Source: Sediminibacillus dalangtanensis
GTDB taxonomy: Bacteria; Bacillota; Bacilli; Bacillales; Amphibacillaceae
Direction of reading: 5' to 3'
Length of the DNA: 64,000 nt
Assembly: GCF_017792025.1 (NCBI RefSeq)
Contig: NZ_CP046956.1
Coordinates: 372,001 to 436,000 of the forward strand
Shown here: one piece after another, positions 55,593 through 63,186 of the stretch
Layout: each line of letters begins with the position of its first letter
Numbering within the stretch: the first letter of the stretch is position 1
The notes under the pieces: model-generated
Database searches by the model: none
What the model was told of the DNA's origin: nothing
Seen by the model: only the letters and a program-made list of their open reading frames with translations
Program-made: the position numbers and the translations under genes

Positions 55593-57140
55593 ATGGTAAC
55601 ACCTTACAAGCACGAACCTTTTACAGACTTTACGATTGAAGATAACCGTAAAGCGTTGGAAGCGGAACTAAAGAAAGCTGAAGAAAACTTTGGCAAAGAG
55701 TATCCGCTGATTATTGGTGGAGAGCGTATTACTACCGAGGAAAAAATCGTTTCTTACAATCCTGCGAATAAATCGGAAGTGATTGGGTATGTTTCAAAGG
55801 CCAATCAGGACCTTGCTGAAAAAGCAATGAAAGTAGCAGATGAAACGTTTGAATGGTGGAGGAAAACCAATCCGGAAATGCGTGCTGATATTTTGTTCCG
55901 CGCTGCAGCAATTGTGCGCAGACGCAAGCATGAATTTACTGCCCACCTCGTAAAAGAAGGCGGAAAACCATGGAAAGAAGCGGATGCCGACACGGCAGAA
56001 GCAATCGACTTCATGGAATATTACGGCCGTCAGATGCTTGATATGAAAAATGGCGTTGAAGTGAACAGCCGCGAAGTTGAGAACAACCGGCTGCACTATA
56101 TCCCGCTCGGAGTGGGAATCACCATTTCTCCATGGAACTTCTTATTCGCGATCATGGCTGGAACAACTGTAGCCCCTATGGTAGCCGGCAACACTGTGTT
56201 GTTAAAGCCAGCAAGTACGACACCGATCATTGCATACAAGCTGATGGAAGTGCTGGAAGAAGCTGGTATACCTGCTGGTGTTGTAAACTTCGTTCCTGGA
56301 AGTGGTTCGGAAGTAGGAGACTATTTAGTCGACCATCCGCGTACTAGATTCATAAACTTCACTGGTTCACGTGAAGTCGGAACCCGGATTTATGAACGTG
56401 CAGCGGTTGTACAGCCGGGACAAAAATGGCTGAAACGCTCCATTATTGAAATGGGAGGAAAAGATACCATTATTGTCGACGACAATTCTGACCTTGAGCT
56501 TGCTGCCGATGCGATTACCTATTCCGCTTTCGGATTCTCAGGCCAAAAATGTTCGGCTTGTTCCCGTGTCGTAGCGCATGAGGAAATCTATGATGATCTT
56601 CTGGCGCGTGTAGTCGAGAAGACCAAGGAAGTGAATGTCCAGGACCCAACCCGTCACGATACGTACATGGGGCCAGTTATCGATGAGGCTGCATATAATA
56701 AGATTCTTGATTATATTGAAGTCGGCAAACAGGAAGGCAAGCTGATGGTCGGCGGAACAGGGGATAACTCCCAAGGGTGGTTCGTACACCCGACCGTGTT
56801 TGCTGATCTGGCACCTGATTCCAGGATTATGCAAGAAGAAATTTTCGGTCCGGTGGTCGGCTTTACAAAAGCAAAAGATTTTGACGAAGCAATCGAAATT
56901 GCCAACAATACCGAATATGGTTTGACCGGTGCAGTGATTACCAACAACCGGGAGCATATTGAGCAGGCTCGGGAAGATTTCCATGTTGGTAACCTGTATT
57001 TCAACCGAGGCTGTACTGCAGCAATCGTCGGTTATCATCCCTTCGGCGGCTTCAATATGTCGGGAACAGATTCAAAAGCCGGAGGACCAGACTATTTGTC
57101 CCATCTGATGCAGCCGAAAACAACTTCGGAAATGCTATAA
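55593..57140 (+). CDS. rocA: 1-pyrroline-5-carboxylate dehydrogenase
   Basis: 515 residues from ATG 55593 (AAGGAGG 8 nt upstream; ATG 55587 possible). It aligns over its length with B. subtilis Roc[11 protein letters not shown] start, EMGGKDT motif with the general-base Glu, catalytic Cys in SGQKCSA, and the end [13 protein letters not shown]. It oxidises P5C to glutamate in proline and arginine breakdown. It lies close to the proline transporter gene opuE, though separated by the RRNPP cassette, and no proline dehydrogenase gene is in the window. Confidence 0.92.
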   Translation: MVTPYKHEPFTDFTIEDNRKALEAELKKAEENFGKEYPLIIGGERITTEEKIVSYNPANKSEVIGYVSKANQDLAEKAMKVADETFEWWRKTNPEMRADILFRAAAIVRRRKHEFTAHLVKEGGKPWKEADADTAEAIDFMEYYGRQMLDMKNGVEVNSREVENNRLHYIPLGVGITISPWNFLFAIMAGTTVAPMVAGNTVLLKPASTTPIIAYKLMEVLEEAGIPAGVVNFVPGSGSEVGDYLVDHPRTRFINFTGSREVGTRIYERAAVVQPGQKWLKRSIIEMGGKDTIIVDDNSDLELAADAITYSAFGFSGQKCSACSRVVAHEEIYDDLLARVVEKTKEVNVQDPTRHDTYMGPVIDEAAYNKILDYIEVGKQEGKLMVGGTGDNSQGWFVHPTVFADLAPDSRIMQEEIFGPVVGFTKAKDFDEAIEIANNTEYGLTGAVITNNREHIEQAREDFHVGNLYFNRGCTAAIVGYHPFGGFNMSGTDSKAGGPDYLSHLMQPKTTSEML

Positions 57141-57150
57141 TATACCTTAG

Positions 57151-57190
57151 AAACCCATTCCTTTTACAATTAAAAGGAATGGGTTTCTTT
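57151..57190 (+). terminator. Rho-independent terminator of rocA
   Basis: AAACCCATTCCTTTT and AAAAGGAATGGGTTT arms around a 6-nt loop, then CTTTATTT. Confidence 0.9.
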
Positions 57191-57272
57191 ATTTAGGAAA
57201 GTAGGAAAGTTTTTTACTGCTTAACCGCTACAAAAACCCCTCAACTTTCCCAATATGAATTTTTATGAAATG

Positions 57273-57343
57273 TGTTATGATGGAATTACAGGAAAAACCC
57301 ATATTTATAGATTAGTCCAATAGGTCTAACGGTCATCTATAAA
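57273..57343 (+). promoter_or_regulatory. Promoter and nested inverted repeats upstream of the RRNPP regulator
   Basis: TGTTATGAT (57273-57281) is an extended -10 without a clear -35. Downstream, TTTATAGAT (57304-57312) and ATCTATAAA (57335-57343) form perfect 9-nt arms; nested inside are TTAGTCC and GGTCTAA (57312-57329) with one mismatch. If transcription starts near 57288, the repeats lie in the leader RNA and could act as operator or as a hairpin. This is a candidate autoregulatory site. Confidence 0.5.
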
Positions 57344-57385
57344 CATAGGTTATTTACCCAAAAGGTACAAGGTGGTGGACAATCT

Positions 57386-58651
57386 ATGGAAATTGGCCCT
57401 TTTATCAAACTGCATAGAATCAAACAAAACATGACACAGGAAGAGCTGGCAGAAGGAATTGTTTCCGAATCCTACTTATCCAAGATTGAAAATCGCCGAA
57501 CAGAGCCAAGTGCAGATGTCATCAACATGCTGTGCACCAAGCTTGGAGTCGAAGTCAAAAGTGAAGAAGACACTTTGTTGAAAGAAAAGTGCCAGGAATG
57601 GTTTGATATGTTGTTCGAGGTCAACAGCAAGGAAGAAATCACTGAAAAGTATCAGGAATTACAGGAAACTATCGACAACAACTATTCCCACACTCAAGTT
57701 TTATTCGAAATCCATAAGATCCGTTACTACTTGATTATGGATGAAGTCAATTTAGCTTTGAAGCAGATTAACAACCTGAAAGAAGTTTCCAATACCTTTG
57801 ATAACTACCAGCTGTATTTCTGGATGAAATTCAAGGGTAATTACAATTCCGTCATTGAAGAATTTGGTCAGGCGATCAGGCTATATAAAATGGCTGAAGA
57901 AAAGGCAAATCAAATTGACATTTCAGATGACGAAGCTGCTGATCTCAAGTACACCATGGCAGTCACATTTAGTAAATTGCGTAACACCTTAGAAGTGATT
58001 GATTATGCAAACAAAGCATTAGAAGCGTACAGTAAAAATTACAATTTCATTCGCTGTGCACAGTGTCATATTCTTCTAGGGATTTCTTATAGAAGGATTA
58101 GGATTTATGATAAAGCGATTAAAAATTATAATCTTGCCCAACATTTGGCTAAGTTAAATAAACATGACGAACTGATTCAACTTACCAATATTAATTTAGG
58201 ACACTTATATGCAACTCGAGGGGAAACACAAAAATCCATAGCATGCTTCAAAGATGTATTAGAACAACAAGGTCATTTAAAAATGAAAGATAGACTGGTA
58301 GTCATTACCTCTTTGATGAGAGAATATTATCTTAGTCAAGAATATGAGAAATCTAGAGAAATGTTAAACCAAGGTTTAAAGTTGATGAAAGGTATAGATA
58401 AGGAGAGATTTAAGCTTTTTGATTATGAATTTGAAACATATACTCATGCTTTAAATAATGAAAATGAAAAATTCGAAAGAGTAGTCATTGATTCATTTAT
58501 ACCTTATTTGAAAAAACAAAAGGACTATGCATCTTTGATAATCTACACTAATATGGTTGGGAAGCATTTTGAAGACCAAAAAAAGTATAAGCTAGCAACA
58601 AAGTATTACAAGCTAGCCAATTATTCTTATGAACAATTAATAAAAATATAG
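57386..58651 (+). CDS. RRNPP-family quorum-sensing regulator (HTH + TPR, NprR-like)
   Basis: 421 residues, close to the length of NprR (423) and longer than PlcR. An N-terminal XRE helix-turn-helix (about 5-60: LHRIKQNMTQEELAEGI, SESYLSKIENRR) is followed by about nine TPR-type helical repeats (95-421) forming a peptide-binding superhelix, e.g. AIKNYNLAQHLAKL. RRNPP proteins bind a short signal peptide re-imported by the oligopeptide permease, and then switch DNA binding. Immediately downstream on the same strand lies its cognate-type precursor gene. From about 58020 the gene becomes clearly more AT-rich than its first third, suggesting a different history for the peptide-binding part. AAGGTGGTGG precedes the ATG. 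Targets beyond autoregulation are unknown. Confidence 0.88.
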   Translation: MEIGPFIKLHRIKQNMTQEELAEGIVSESYLSKIENRRTEPSADVINMLCTKLGVEVKSEEDTLLKEKCQEWFDMLFEVNSKEEITEKYQELQETIDNNYSHTQVLFEIHKIRYYLIMDEVNLALKQINNLKEVSNTFDNYQLYFWMKFKGNYNSVIEEFGQAIRLYKMAEEKANQIDISDDEAADLKYTMAVTFSKLRNTLEVIDYANKALEAYSKNYNFIRCAQCHILLGISYRRIRIYDKAIKNYNLAQHLAKLNKHDELIQLTNINLGHLYATRGETQKSIACFKDVLEQQGHLKMKDRLVVITSLMREYYLSQEYEKSREMLNQGLKLMKGIDKERFKLFDYEFETYTHALNNENEKFERVVIDSFIPYLKKQKDYASLIIYTNMVGKHFEDQKKYKLATKYYKLANYSYEQLIKI

Positions 58652-58664
58652 GGAGGATGGAAAA

Positions 58665-58952
58665 TTGAAAAAAAGTATCACTAAATTACTTTTAGCCATT
58701 CTATTTTTGAGTGGGGCTTATTTAATTGGAAATCAAGGCGAGTTCTTTTCTAAAGAAGCAGAGCCAAGTATTTTCTCTTATGAGTTATCTAAAGAAGCAG
58801 AACCAAGTATCTTCTCCTTTGAATTATCAAAAGAAGCGGAACCAAGTATCTTTTCTTTTGAGGTATCAAAAGAGGCCGAGCCGAGTATCTTCTCATTTGA
58901 ATTATCGAAAGAAGCAGAACCAAGCATTTTTTCTCAAGACTTATTTTATTAA
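58665..58952 (+). CDS. Multi-copy signalling peptide precursor (RRNPP pheromone)
   Basis: 95 residues from a TTG with GGGAGGAT upstream, 13 nt after the regulator stop. The first 22 or so form a Sec-type signal (MKKSITKLLLAILF...). Residues 29-93 are five consecutive 13-residue units, SKEAEPSIFS plus YEL, FEL, FEV, FEL and QDL, ending FY. Nine of the ten core codons vary synonymously between units. Expected path: export, proteolytic release of a short peptide from each unit, re-import and binding to the TPR regulator. The mature form cannot be fixed from sequence; candidates lie within EPSIFSFEL. Units 1-4 differ only at positions 11 and 13, so one precursor may release near-identical variants. 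Confidence 0.85.
   Translation: MKKSITKLLLAILFLSGAYLIGNQGEFFSKEAEPSIFSYELSKEAEPSIFSFELSKEAEPSIFSFEVSKEAEPSIFSFELSKEAEPSIFSQDLFY
58749..58943 (+). repeat. Five tandem 39-bp coding repeats
   Basis: Units at 58749, 58788, 58827, 58866 and 58905. Amino acids 1-10 of each unit are constant. Only the AAA lysine codon is identical in all five copies; S, E, A, E, P, S, I, F and S codons all show synonymous changes. The pattern marks an old, selectively maintained repeat, not a recent slippage product. Confidence 0.9.
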
Positions 58953-58953
58953 T

Positions 58954-59048
58954 AAAGCAATTTTATATTGCTTTAATTATACTACTACCTACTAAACCTT
59001 ACTTGCTCGGAATGGTGTCCAATAAACGCCGTTCCGGGTCTTTTTTTG
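58954..59048 (+). terminator. Two hairpins ending the RRNPP cassette
   Basis: A short AAAGCAAT/ATTGCTTT hairpin (58954-58974) directly after the peptide stop, then a stronger GC-rich hairpin (arms from about 59007 and 59027, CGGAATGG and CCGTTCCG with G-U pairs) followed by seven T. Confidence 0.8.
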
Positions 59049-59127
59049 TGTGAGTCATTTCTCAGGATAACACACAGGATGCAAATAACTTCTTTTTCAA
59101 ATGATAAAACCAGAATAAACTGATAAA

Positions 59128-59270
59128 TCGAAACGCTTTCAGTTAAAAATGTCCATTTAATTTTATTAATTTTAGTGAATAGATATTATCCTAACCACAA
59201 AATATAAACAAAAATCGGCAAAATGGTGCATAATCATTAATTGAAATGGAGTTTCGATAAATTTTATAAT
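59128..59270 (+). promoter_or_regulatory. Promoter region of the symporter operon with a cre-like site
   Basis: TTGAAA (59241-59246) and TATAAT (59265-59270), 18-nt spacer, make a strong sigma-A promoter. A second TATGAT lies at 59287. About 100 nt upstream, TCGAAACGCTTTCA (59128-59141) resembles a cre site with two mismatches. I saw no sigma-B type promoter although B. subtilis opuE has one. The rest of 59049-59390 is AT-rich with no supported gene. Confidence 0.55.
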
Positions 59271-59390
59271 GTTCTGAAAACTAATGTATGATATAGTGAA
59301 GAAGTTGTGTCTGTATTTTCGCTTTTACCCTTCTCGCAATGATAAAAACGAAAATGCATACATAATGTATAAAGAAAAGGAGGAGAAAAA

Positions 59391-59498
59391 ATGGAAGATT
59401 TTGCACTGACTGGTGCCACTTGGTTTTGGTTATTTGTACCTATGCCAATTTTGATCATCTTATCAATTATCACGTTATTCACGGAGAGGAGAGAATAA
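59391..59498 (+). CDS. Symporter small accessory protein (35 residues)
   Basis: MEDFALTGATWFWLFVPMP followed by one hydrophobic helix (ILIILSIITLF) and TERRE. AAGGAGGAG stands just before the ATG, and the ORF ends 6 nt before opuE. Size, single helix, Trp-rich start, charged end and position match the small proteins annotated as accessory to sodium:solute symporters. Presumably it sits in the membrane beside OpuE; its exact effect is not known to me. Confidence 0.75.
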   Translation: MEDFALTGATWFWLFVPMPILIILSIITLFTERRE

Positions 59499-59504
59499 GA
59501 AAAC

Positions 59505-61019
59505 ATGGGAACAGCAACGTTAGTAACTTTTATTGTGTACCTGATCGGTATGCTGTTAATCGGAGTAATTTCATATCGTTTAACGAATGACTTATCAGAT
59601 TACGTACTTGGGGGCAGAAGGCTCGGACCTGGAGTAGCCGCATTGAGTGCCGGTGCTTCGGATATGAGTAGTTGGCTGTTATTAGGCCTGCCGGGAGCTA
59701 TTTATGCGACGGGACTGGCAGAAGGCTGGATGGCTGTTGGACTAGCAATCGGTGCCTATTTAAACTGGCAATTCGTTGCCAAGCGTTTACGGGTTTACAC
59801 CGAAGTATCCAACAATTCCATCACGATTCCGGATTTCCTGGAAAACCGTTTCCGCGATTCATCCCACATATTGCGTGTGATTTCAGCAATTGTTATTTTA
59901 GTTTTCTTCACTTTTTACACATCATCCGGTATGGTAGGAGGCGCGAAGCTGTTTGAAGCATCGTTTGGACTATCCTACAGTCAAGCACTTTGGATCGGTG
60001 CAATTGTCATTGTGTCTTATACATTCCTTGGCGGATTCCTGGCAGTAAGCTGGACTGACTTTATCCAAGGGATTTTAATGTTCCTTGCACTGATAGTGGT
60101 ACCGATTCGCGCCATCTTTGTAATCGGTGGCTGGGATGCTACCATTGACGCTGTCGGGCAAATCGAACCGAGCCATTTGAATATGGTAGCTGGTGTAGGA
60201 ATCATCTCCATCCTTTCCTCATTTGCATGGGGGCTCGGTTACTTTGGCCAGCCACACATCATCACACGTTTTATGGCACTTCGTTCACCGAAGGACGTAC
60301 CGATGGCTAAGTTTATTGGTACGACCTGGATGATTCTCGGTTTGTATGGAGCGGTGTTCACTGGTCTTGCTGGACTAGCGTTTATCAACACGCAGGATGT
60401 TGGCATGTTGTCGCAATTCGGTATTGAAGTGACCAGTGAAAATGGCGTGCAGATGCTGGCTGACTCGGAAAAAATATTCATTGCATTTTCGCAAATCTTG
60501 TTCGACCCGATTATCGCCGGTATCCTGTTGGCGGCAATTCTTTCTGCGATCATGAGTACAATCGACTCACAGCTGCTTGTTTCTTCTTCCGCAGTAGCAG
60601 AAGACTTTTACAAAGCGATCCTACGCAAGAATGCCAGCGAGCGTGAACTGGTATGGGTTGGCCGTGCAGCAGTTATTGCGATTGCCTTGATTGCAACATT
60701 TGTTGCTTCCAATCCGGATAGTTCTGTATTGGAACTGGTTAGTTATGCATGGGCAGGATTCGGTGCAGCGTTCGGTCCGATTATCTTACTTTCCTTGTTC
60801 TGGAAAGGAATCACCAGAAACGGTGCCCTTGCTGGTATTATCGTTGGTGCGGTTACCGTGGTTATCTGGGGAGACTTCTTAGAGGGCGGCATTTTCGATT
60901 TGTACGAAATTGTCCCTGGCTTCTTGCTTAACTTGATTGTCGCGGTTCTGGTTAGTATGACCGGTAGACCGCATCCAGAGGCAGAAGCAGAGTTCGATGA
61001 AGCGAAATCTCAATATTAA
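59505..61019 (+). CDS. opuE: Sodium/proline symporter (OpuE/PutP)
   Basis: 504 residues, about 13 transmembrane helices, sodium:solute symporter family. Typical segments are SDYVLGGRRLGPGVAALSAG, DMSSWLLLGLPGA and FGQPHIITRFMA. Place next to gatC matches B. subtilis opuE, an osmoregulated proline importer, but the nearby rocA makes a catabolic PutP role equally possible. Its ribosome site GGAGAGGAG lies within the end of the small accessory gene, linking their translation. Confidence 0.9.
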   Translation: MGTATLVTFIVYLIGMLLIGVISYRLTNDLSDYVLGGRRLGPGVAALSAGASDMSSWLLLGLPGAIYATGLAEGWMAVGLAIGAYLNWQFVAKRLRVYTEVSNNSITIPDFLENRFRDSSHILRVISAIVILVFFTFYTSSGMVGGAKLFEASFGLSYSQALWIGAIVIVSYTFLGGFLAVSWTDFIQGILMFLALIVVPIRAIFVIGGWDATIDAVGQIEPSHLNMVAGVGIISILSSFAWGLGYFGQPHIITRFMALRSPKDVPMAKFIGTTWMILGLYGAVFTGLAGLAFINTQDVGMLSQFGIEVTSENGVQMLADSEKIFIAFSQILFDPIIAGILLAAILSAIMSTIDSQLLVSSSAVAEDFYKAILRKNASERELVWVGRAAVIAIALIATFVASNPDSSVLELVSYAWAGFGAAFGPIILLSLFWKGITRNGALAGIIVGAVTVVIWGDFLEGGIFDLYEIVPGFLLNLIVAVLVSMTGRPHPEAEAEFDEAKSQY

Positions 61020-61029
61020 TAAAGCACAG

Positions 61030-61058
61030 GAGTCCTTCCGATGGGAAGGGCTCTTTTT
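61030..61058 (+). terminator. Rho-independent terminator of opuE
   Basis: GAGTCCTTCC and GGAAGGGCTC arms around a 4-nt loop, then TTTTT. Confidence 0.87.
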
Positions 61059-61065
61059 CTTACTG

Positions 61066-61205
61066 TATAGGAAATTATAAAATGCGCCACGCCAAGGCCG
61101 TTCTTAAGCTTGTTGGAGGCCCAACGATGTGGGTCATGCAGGCGTTGCCACAGGACGTGGTTTAGCCTGTACTCCTTTAAACAGGCGCTTGCGCTTTTGT
61201 CCTTG
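61066..61205 (+). repeat. Interspersed repeat (TATAGGAAAT ... GCGCTTGCGCTTTTGTCCTT), copy 2
   Basis: Shares with the pbuG-leader copy its start TATAGGAAATTATAAA, GCGCCACGCCAAGGCCG, TTCTTAAGCTTGTTGG and end AGGCGCTTGCGCTTTTGTCC; the central part differs. It begins within 10 nt of a terminator T-run, as copy 1 does. It takes up much of the 391-nt gap before gatC. Confidence 0.75.
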
Positions 61206-61281
61206 AAAGGGATTAGGACCATTCCGTTTCAGCATGCTGCCGAAACATGGTAAAATAGCAGGTGGTGGACTGTTGTACAAG

Positions 61282-61311
61282 TTGCCAATGGTCCGGTGTT
61301 TTTGCTATTAT
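61282..61311 (+). promoter_or_regulatory. Sigma-A promoter for gatCAB
   Basis: TTGCCA (61282-61287) and TATTAT (61306-61311), 18-nt spacer, with an extended TG at 61303. Confidence 0.75.
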
Positions 61312-61410
61312 CATAAATATTGCTTCTATTCGTAACAGGTAGCTTATCAAACCGTGAAACAACGGAGAACCTTTTTTTATAAACGAATAAAACAAGCGGA
61401 GGTGACTGAG

Positions 61411-61701
61411 ATGTCCAACATCTCGAAGGAACAAGTAAGACATGTGGCCCATCTGGCCCGGCTGGCAATAAGTGATGAAGAAGTCGAAAAAATGACGAAG
61501 CAATTGGATGATATTATTCATTACGCTGAAAGCCTCAATGAATTGAATACCGAAGATGTAGAACCGACTACACACGTACTGGACTTGAAAAATGTCATGC
61601 GCAAGGACGAGCCTAGAAAGTGGATCGAGAAAGAAGATGCATTGAAAAATGCACCGGACAAACAGGATGGGCAGTTCCGTGTCCCATCAATACTTGAATA
61701 G
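61411..61701 (+). CDS. gatC: Asp-tRNA(Asn)/Glu-tRNA(Gln) amidotransferase subunit C
   Basis: 96 residues from ATG 61411 (GCGGAGGTG upstream; an upstream in-frame extension from 61354 lacks a ribosome site). Begins [20 protein letters not shown], with [12 protein letters not shown], the GatC hallmark. It stabilises the GatA-GatB heterotrimer that converts mischarged Glu-tRNA(Gln) to Gln-tRNA(Gln). Confidence 0.95.
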   Translation: MSNISKEQVRHVAHLARLAISDEEVEKMTKQLDDIIHYAESLNELNTEDVEPTTHVLDLKNVMRKDEPRKWIEKEDALKNAPDKQDGQFRVPSILE

Positions 61702-61716
61702 GGAGGCTTACAAAGC

Positions 61717-63186
61717 ATGTCGCTTTTTGATTATACGTTAAAACAATTACAGGACAAGCTACATAATAAAGAAATCACCGTCAGCGATTTGGTTGCCGAA
61801 TCATTCAACCGTATCAACGCTGTCGATGATCAAGTCAAAGCGTTTTTGACATTGGATGAAGAAAAGGCGAAAGCCAGGGCGGAAGAGCTCGATCAGCAGC
61901 AAGGAGACGCTCTCTCCTTATTATACGGCCTGCCGATCGGCATAAAAGACAACATTGTGACCAAAGGTCTGCGCACGACGTGTGCCAGTCAGTTCCTCGA
62001 TAATTTTACCGATCCATTGTACGACGCTACAGTCGTCGAGAAACTCCAGAAAGAGAATACGGTTACCATTGGAAAATTGAATATGGACGAATTTGCCATG
62101 GGATCATCCAATGAAAATTCGAGCTACTTCACTACACGCAATCCTTGGAACACCGATTATGTACCAGGAGGCTCGAGCGGTGGTTCTGCAGCAGCGGTTG
62201 CCGCCAAAGAAGTATTTTTCTCCCTTGGTTCTGATACAGGCGGCTCGATTCGTCAGCCGGCTGCCTTTTGTGGTGTTGTCGGATCGAAACCGACTTATGG
62301 ACTTGTATCCCGGTTTGGCTTAGTGGCATTTGCCTCTTCGCTGGATCAAATAGGCCCGATTACCCGCACGGTGGAAGACAATGCCCACCTATTGCAGGCA
62401 ATAGTAGGACATGACCCGATGGATGCTACATCCGTTGATATCGACATTCCGAACTATGCTGAAACCCTTGATCAGGGAGTAAAAGGATTAAAAATAGCCG
62501 TGCCTTCTGAATATTTATCTGAAGGTGTCAATCCGGAAGTGAAGCAAGCAGTACTCGATGCTTTGAAAGTATATGAAGATTTAGGTGCTACATGGGAAGA
62601 AGTTTCCCTCCCGCATTCACGCTATGCAGTGGCCGCCTACTACTTGTTGTCATCTTCTGAAGCGTCCGCCAACCTGGCTCGCTTTGACGGTGTCCGCTAC
62701 GGCGTCCGTTCCCAGCAGGCGGATAATATGATGGATATGTTCAAACGTTCCCGCAGCGAAGGCTTCGGAGATGAAGTGAAGCGCAGGATTATGCTTGGAA
62801 CATTCGCATTGAGTTCCGGTTACTATGATGCTTATTATAAAAAGGCACAGAAAGTCCGGACGCTGATCAAAAATGATTTTGAAAAAGTTTTCGAGAATTA
62901 CGATGTGATTGTTGGGCCGACGACGCCTACTCCTGCTTTTAAAGTCGGCGAAATTATCGATGATCCGCTAACCATGTACACAAATGATATTTTGACGATT
63001 CCAGTCAACCTTGCCGGGGTTCCGGGAATGTCCGTACCGTGTGGATTTTCCAGCGATGGGTTGCCGATCGGCTTGCAAATCATCGGCAAGCACTTTGATG
63101 AAGCGACCATGCTGCGGACCGCTTATGCATTCGAGCAGGCAACCGACCACCATAAAAAACAGCCTGAATTGGGAGGTGCCAACTAA
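61717..63186 (+). CDS. gatA: Glu-tRNA(Gln) amidotransferase subunit A
   Basis: 489 residues, amidase signature family. The Ser-cisSer-Lys triad is visible: Lys in GIKDNIV, and the Gly/Ser-rich [13 protein letters not shown] followed by [12 protein letters not shown]. It releases ammonia from glutamine for GatB. AGGGAGG precedes the ATG; its stop shares a base with the gatB start (TAATG). Confidence 0.96.
   Translation: MSLFDYTLKQLQDKLHNKEITVSDLVAESFNRINAVDDQVKAFLTLDEEKAKARAEELDQQQGDALSLLYGLPIGIKDNIVTKGLRTTCASQFLDNFTDPLYDATVVEKLQKENTVTIGKLNMDEFAMGSSNENSSYFTTRNPWNTDYVPGGSSGGSAAAVAAKEVFFSLGSDTGGSIRQPAAFCGVVGSKPTYGLVSRFGLVAFASSLDQIGPITRTVEDNAHLLQAIVGHDPMDATSVDIDIPNYAETLDQGVKGLKIAVPSEYLSEGVNPEVKQAVLDALKVYEDLGATWEEVSLPHSRYAVAAYYLLSSSEASANLARFDGVRYGVRSQQADNMMDMFKRSRSEGFGDEVKRRIMLGTFALSSGYYDAYYKKAQKVRTLIKNDFEKVFENYDVIVGPTTPTPAFKVGEIIDDPLTMYTNDILTIPVNLAGVPGMSVPCGFSSDGLPIGLQIIGKHFDEATMLRTAYAFEQATDHHKKQPELGGAN

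Noticed and set aside
58749..58952. Likeness of the KEAE repeats to the KREAEA spacers of yeast alpha-factor
   Set aside because: Superficial likeness of short Glu/Ala strings; no homology or Kex2-type processing is expected in bacteria.
58726..58995. 89-residue frame overlapping the pheromone gene, itself repetitive
   Set aside because: It is the +1 shadow of the 39-bp repeats, its residues are not conserved between units, and no ribosome site precedes it.
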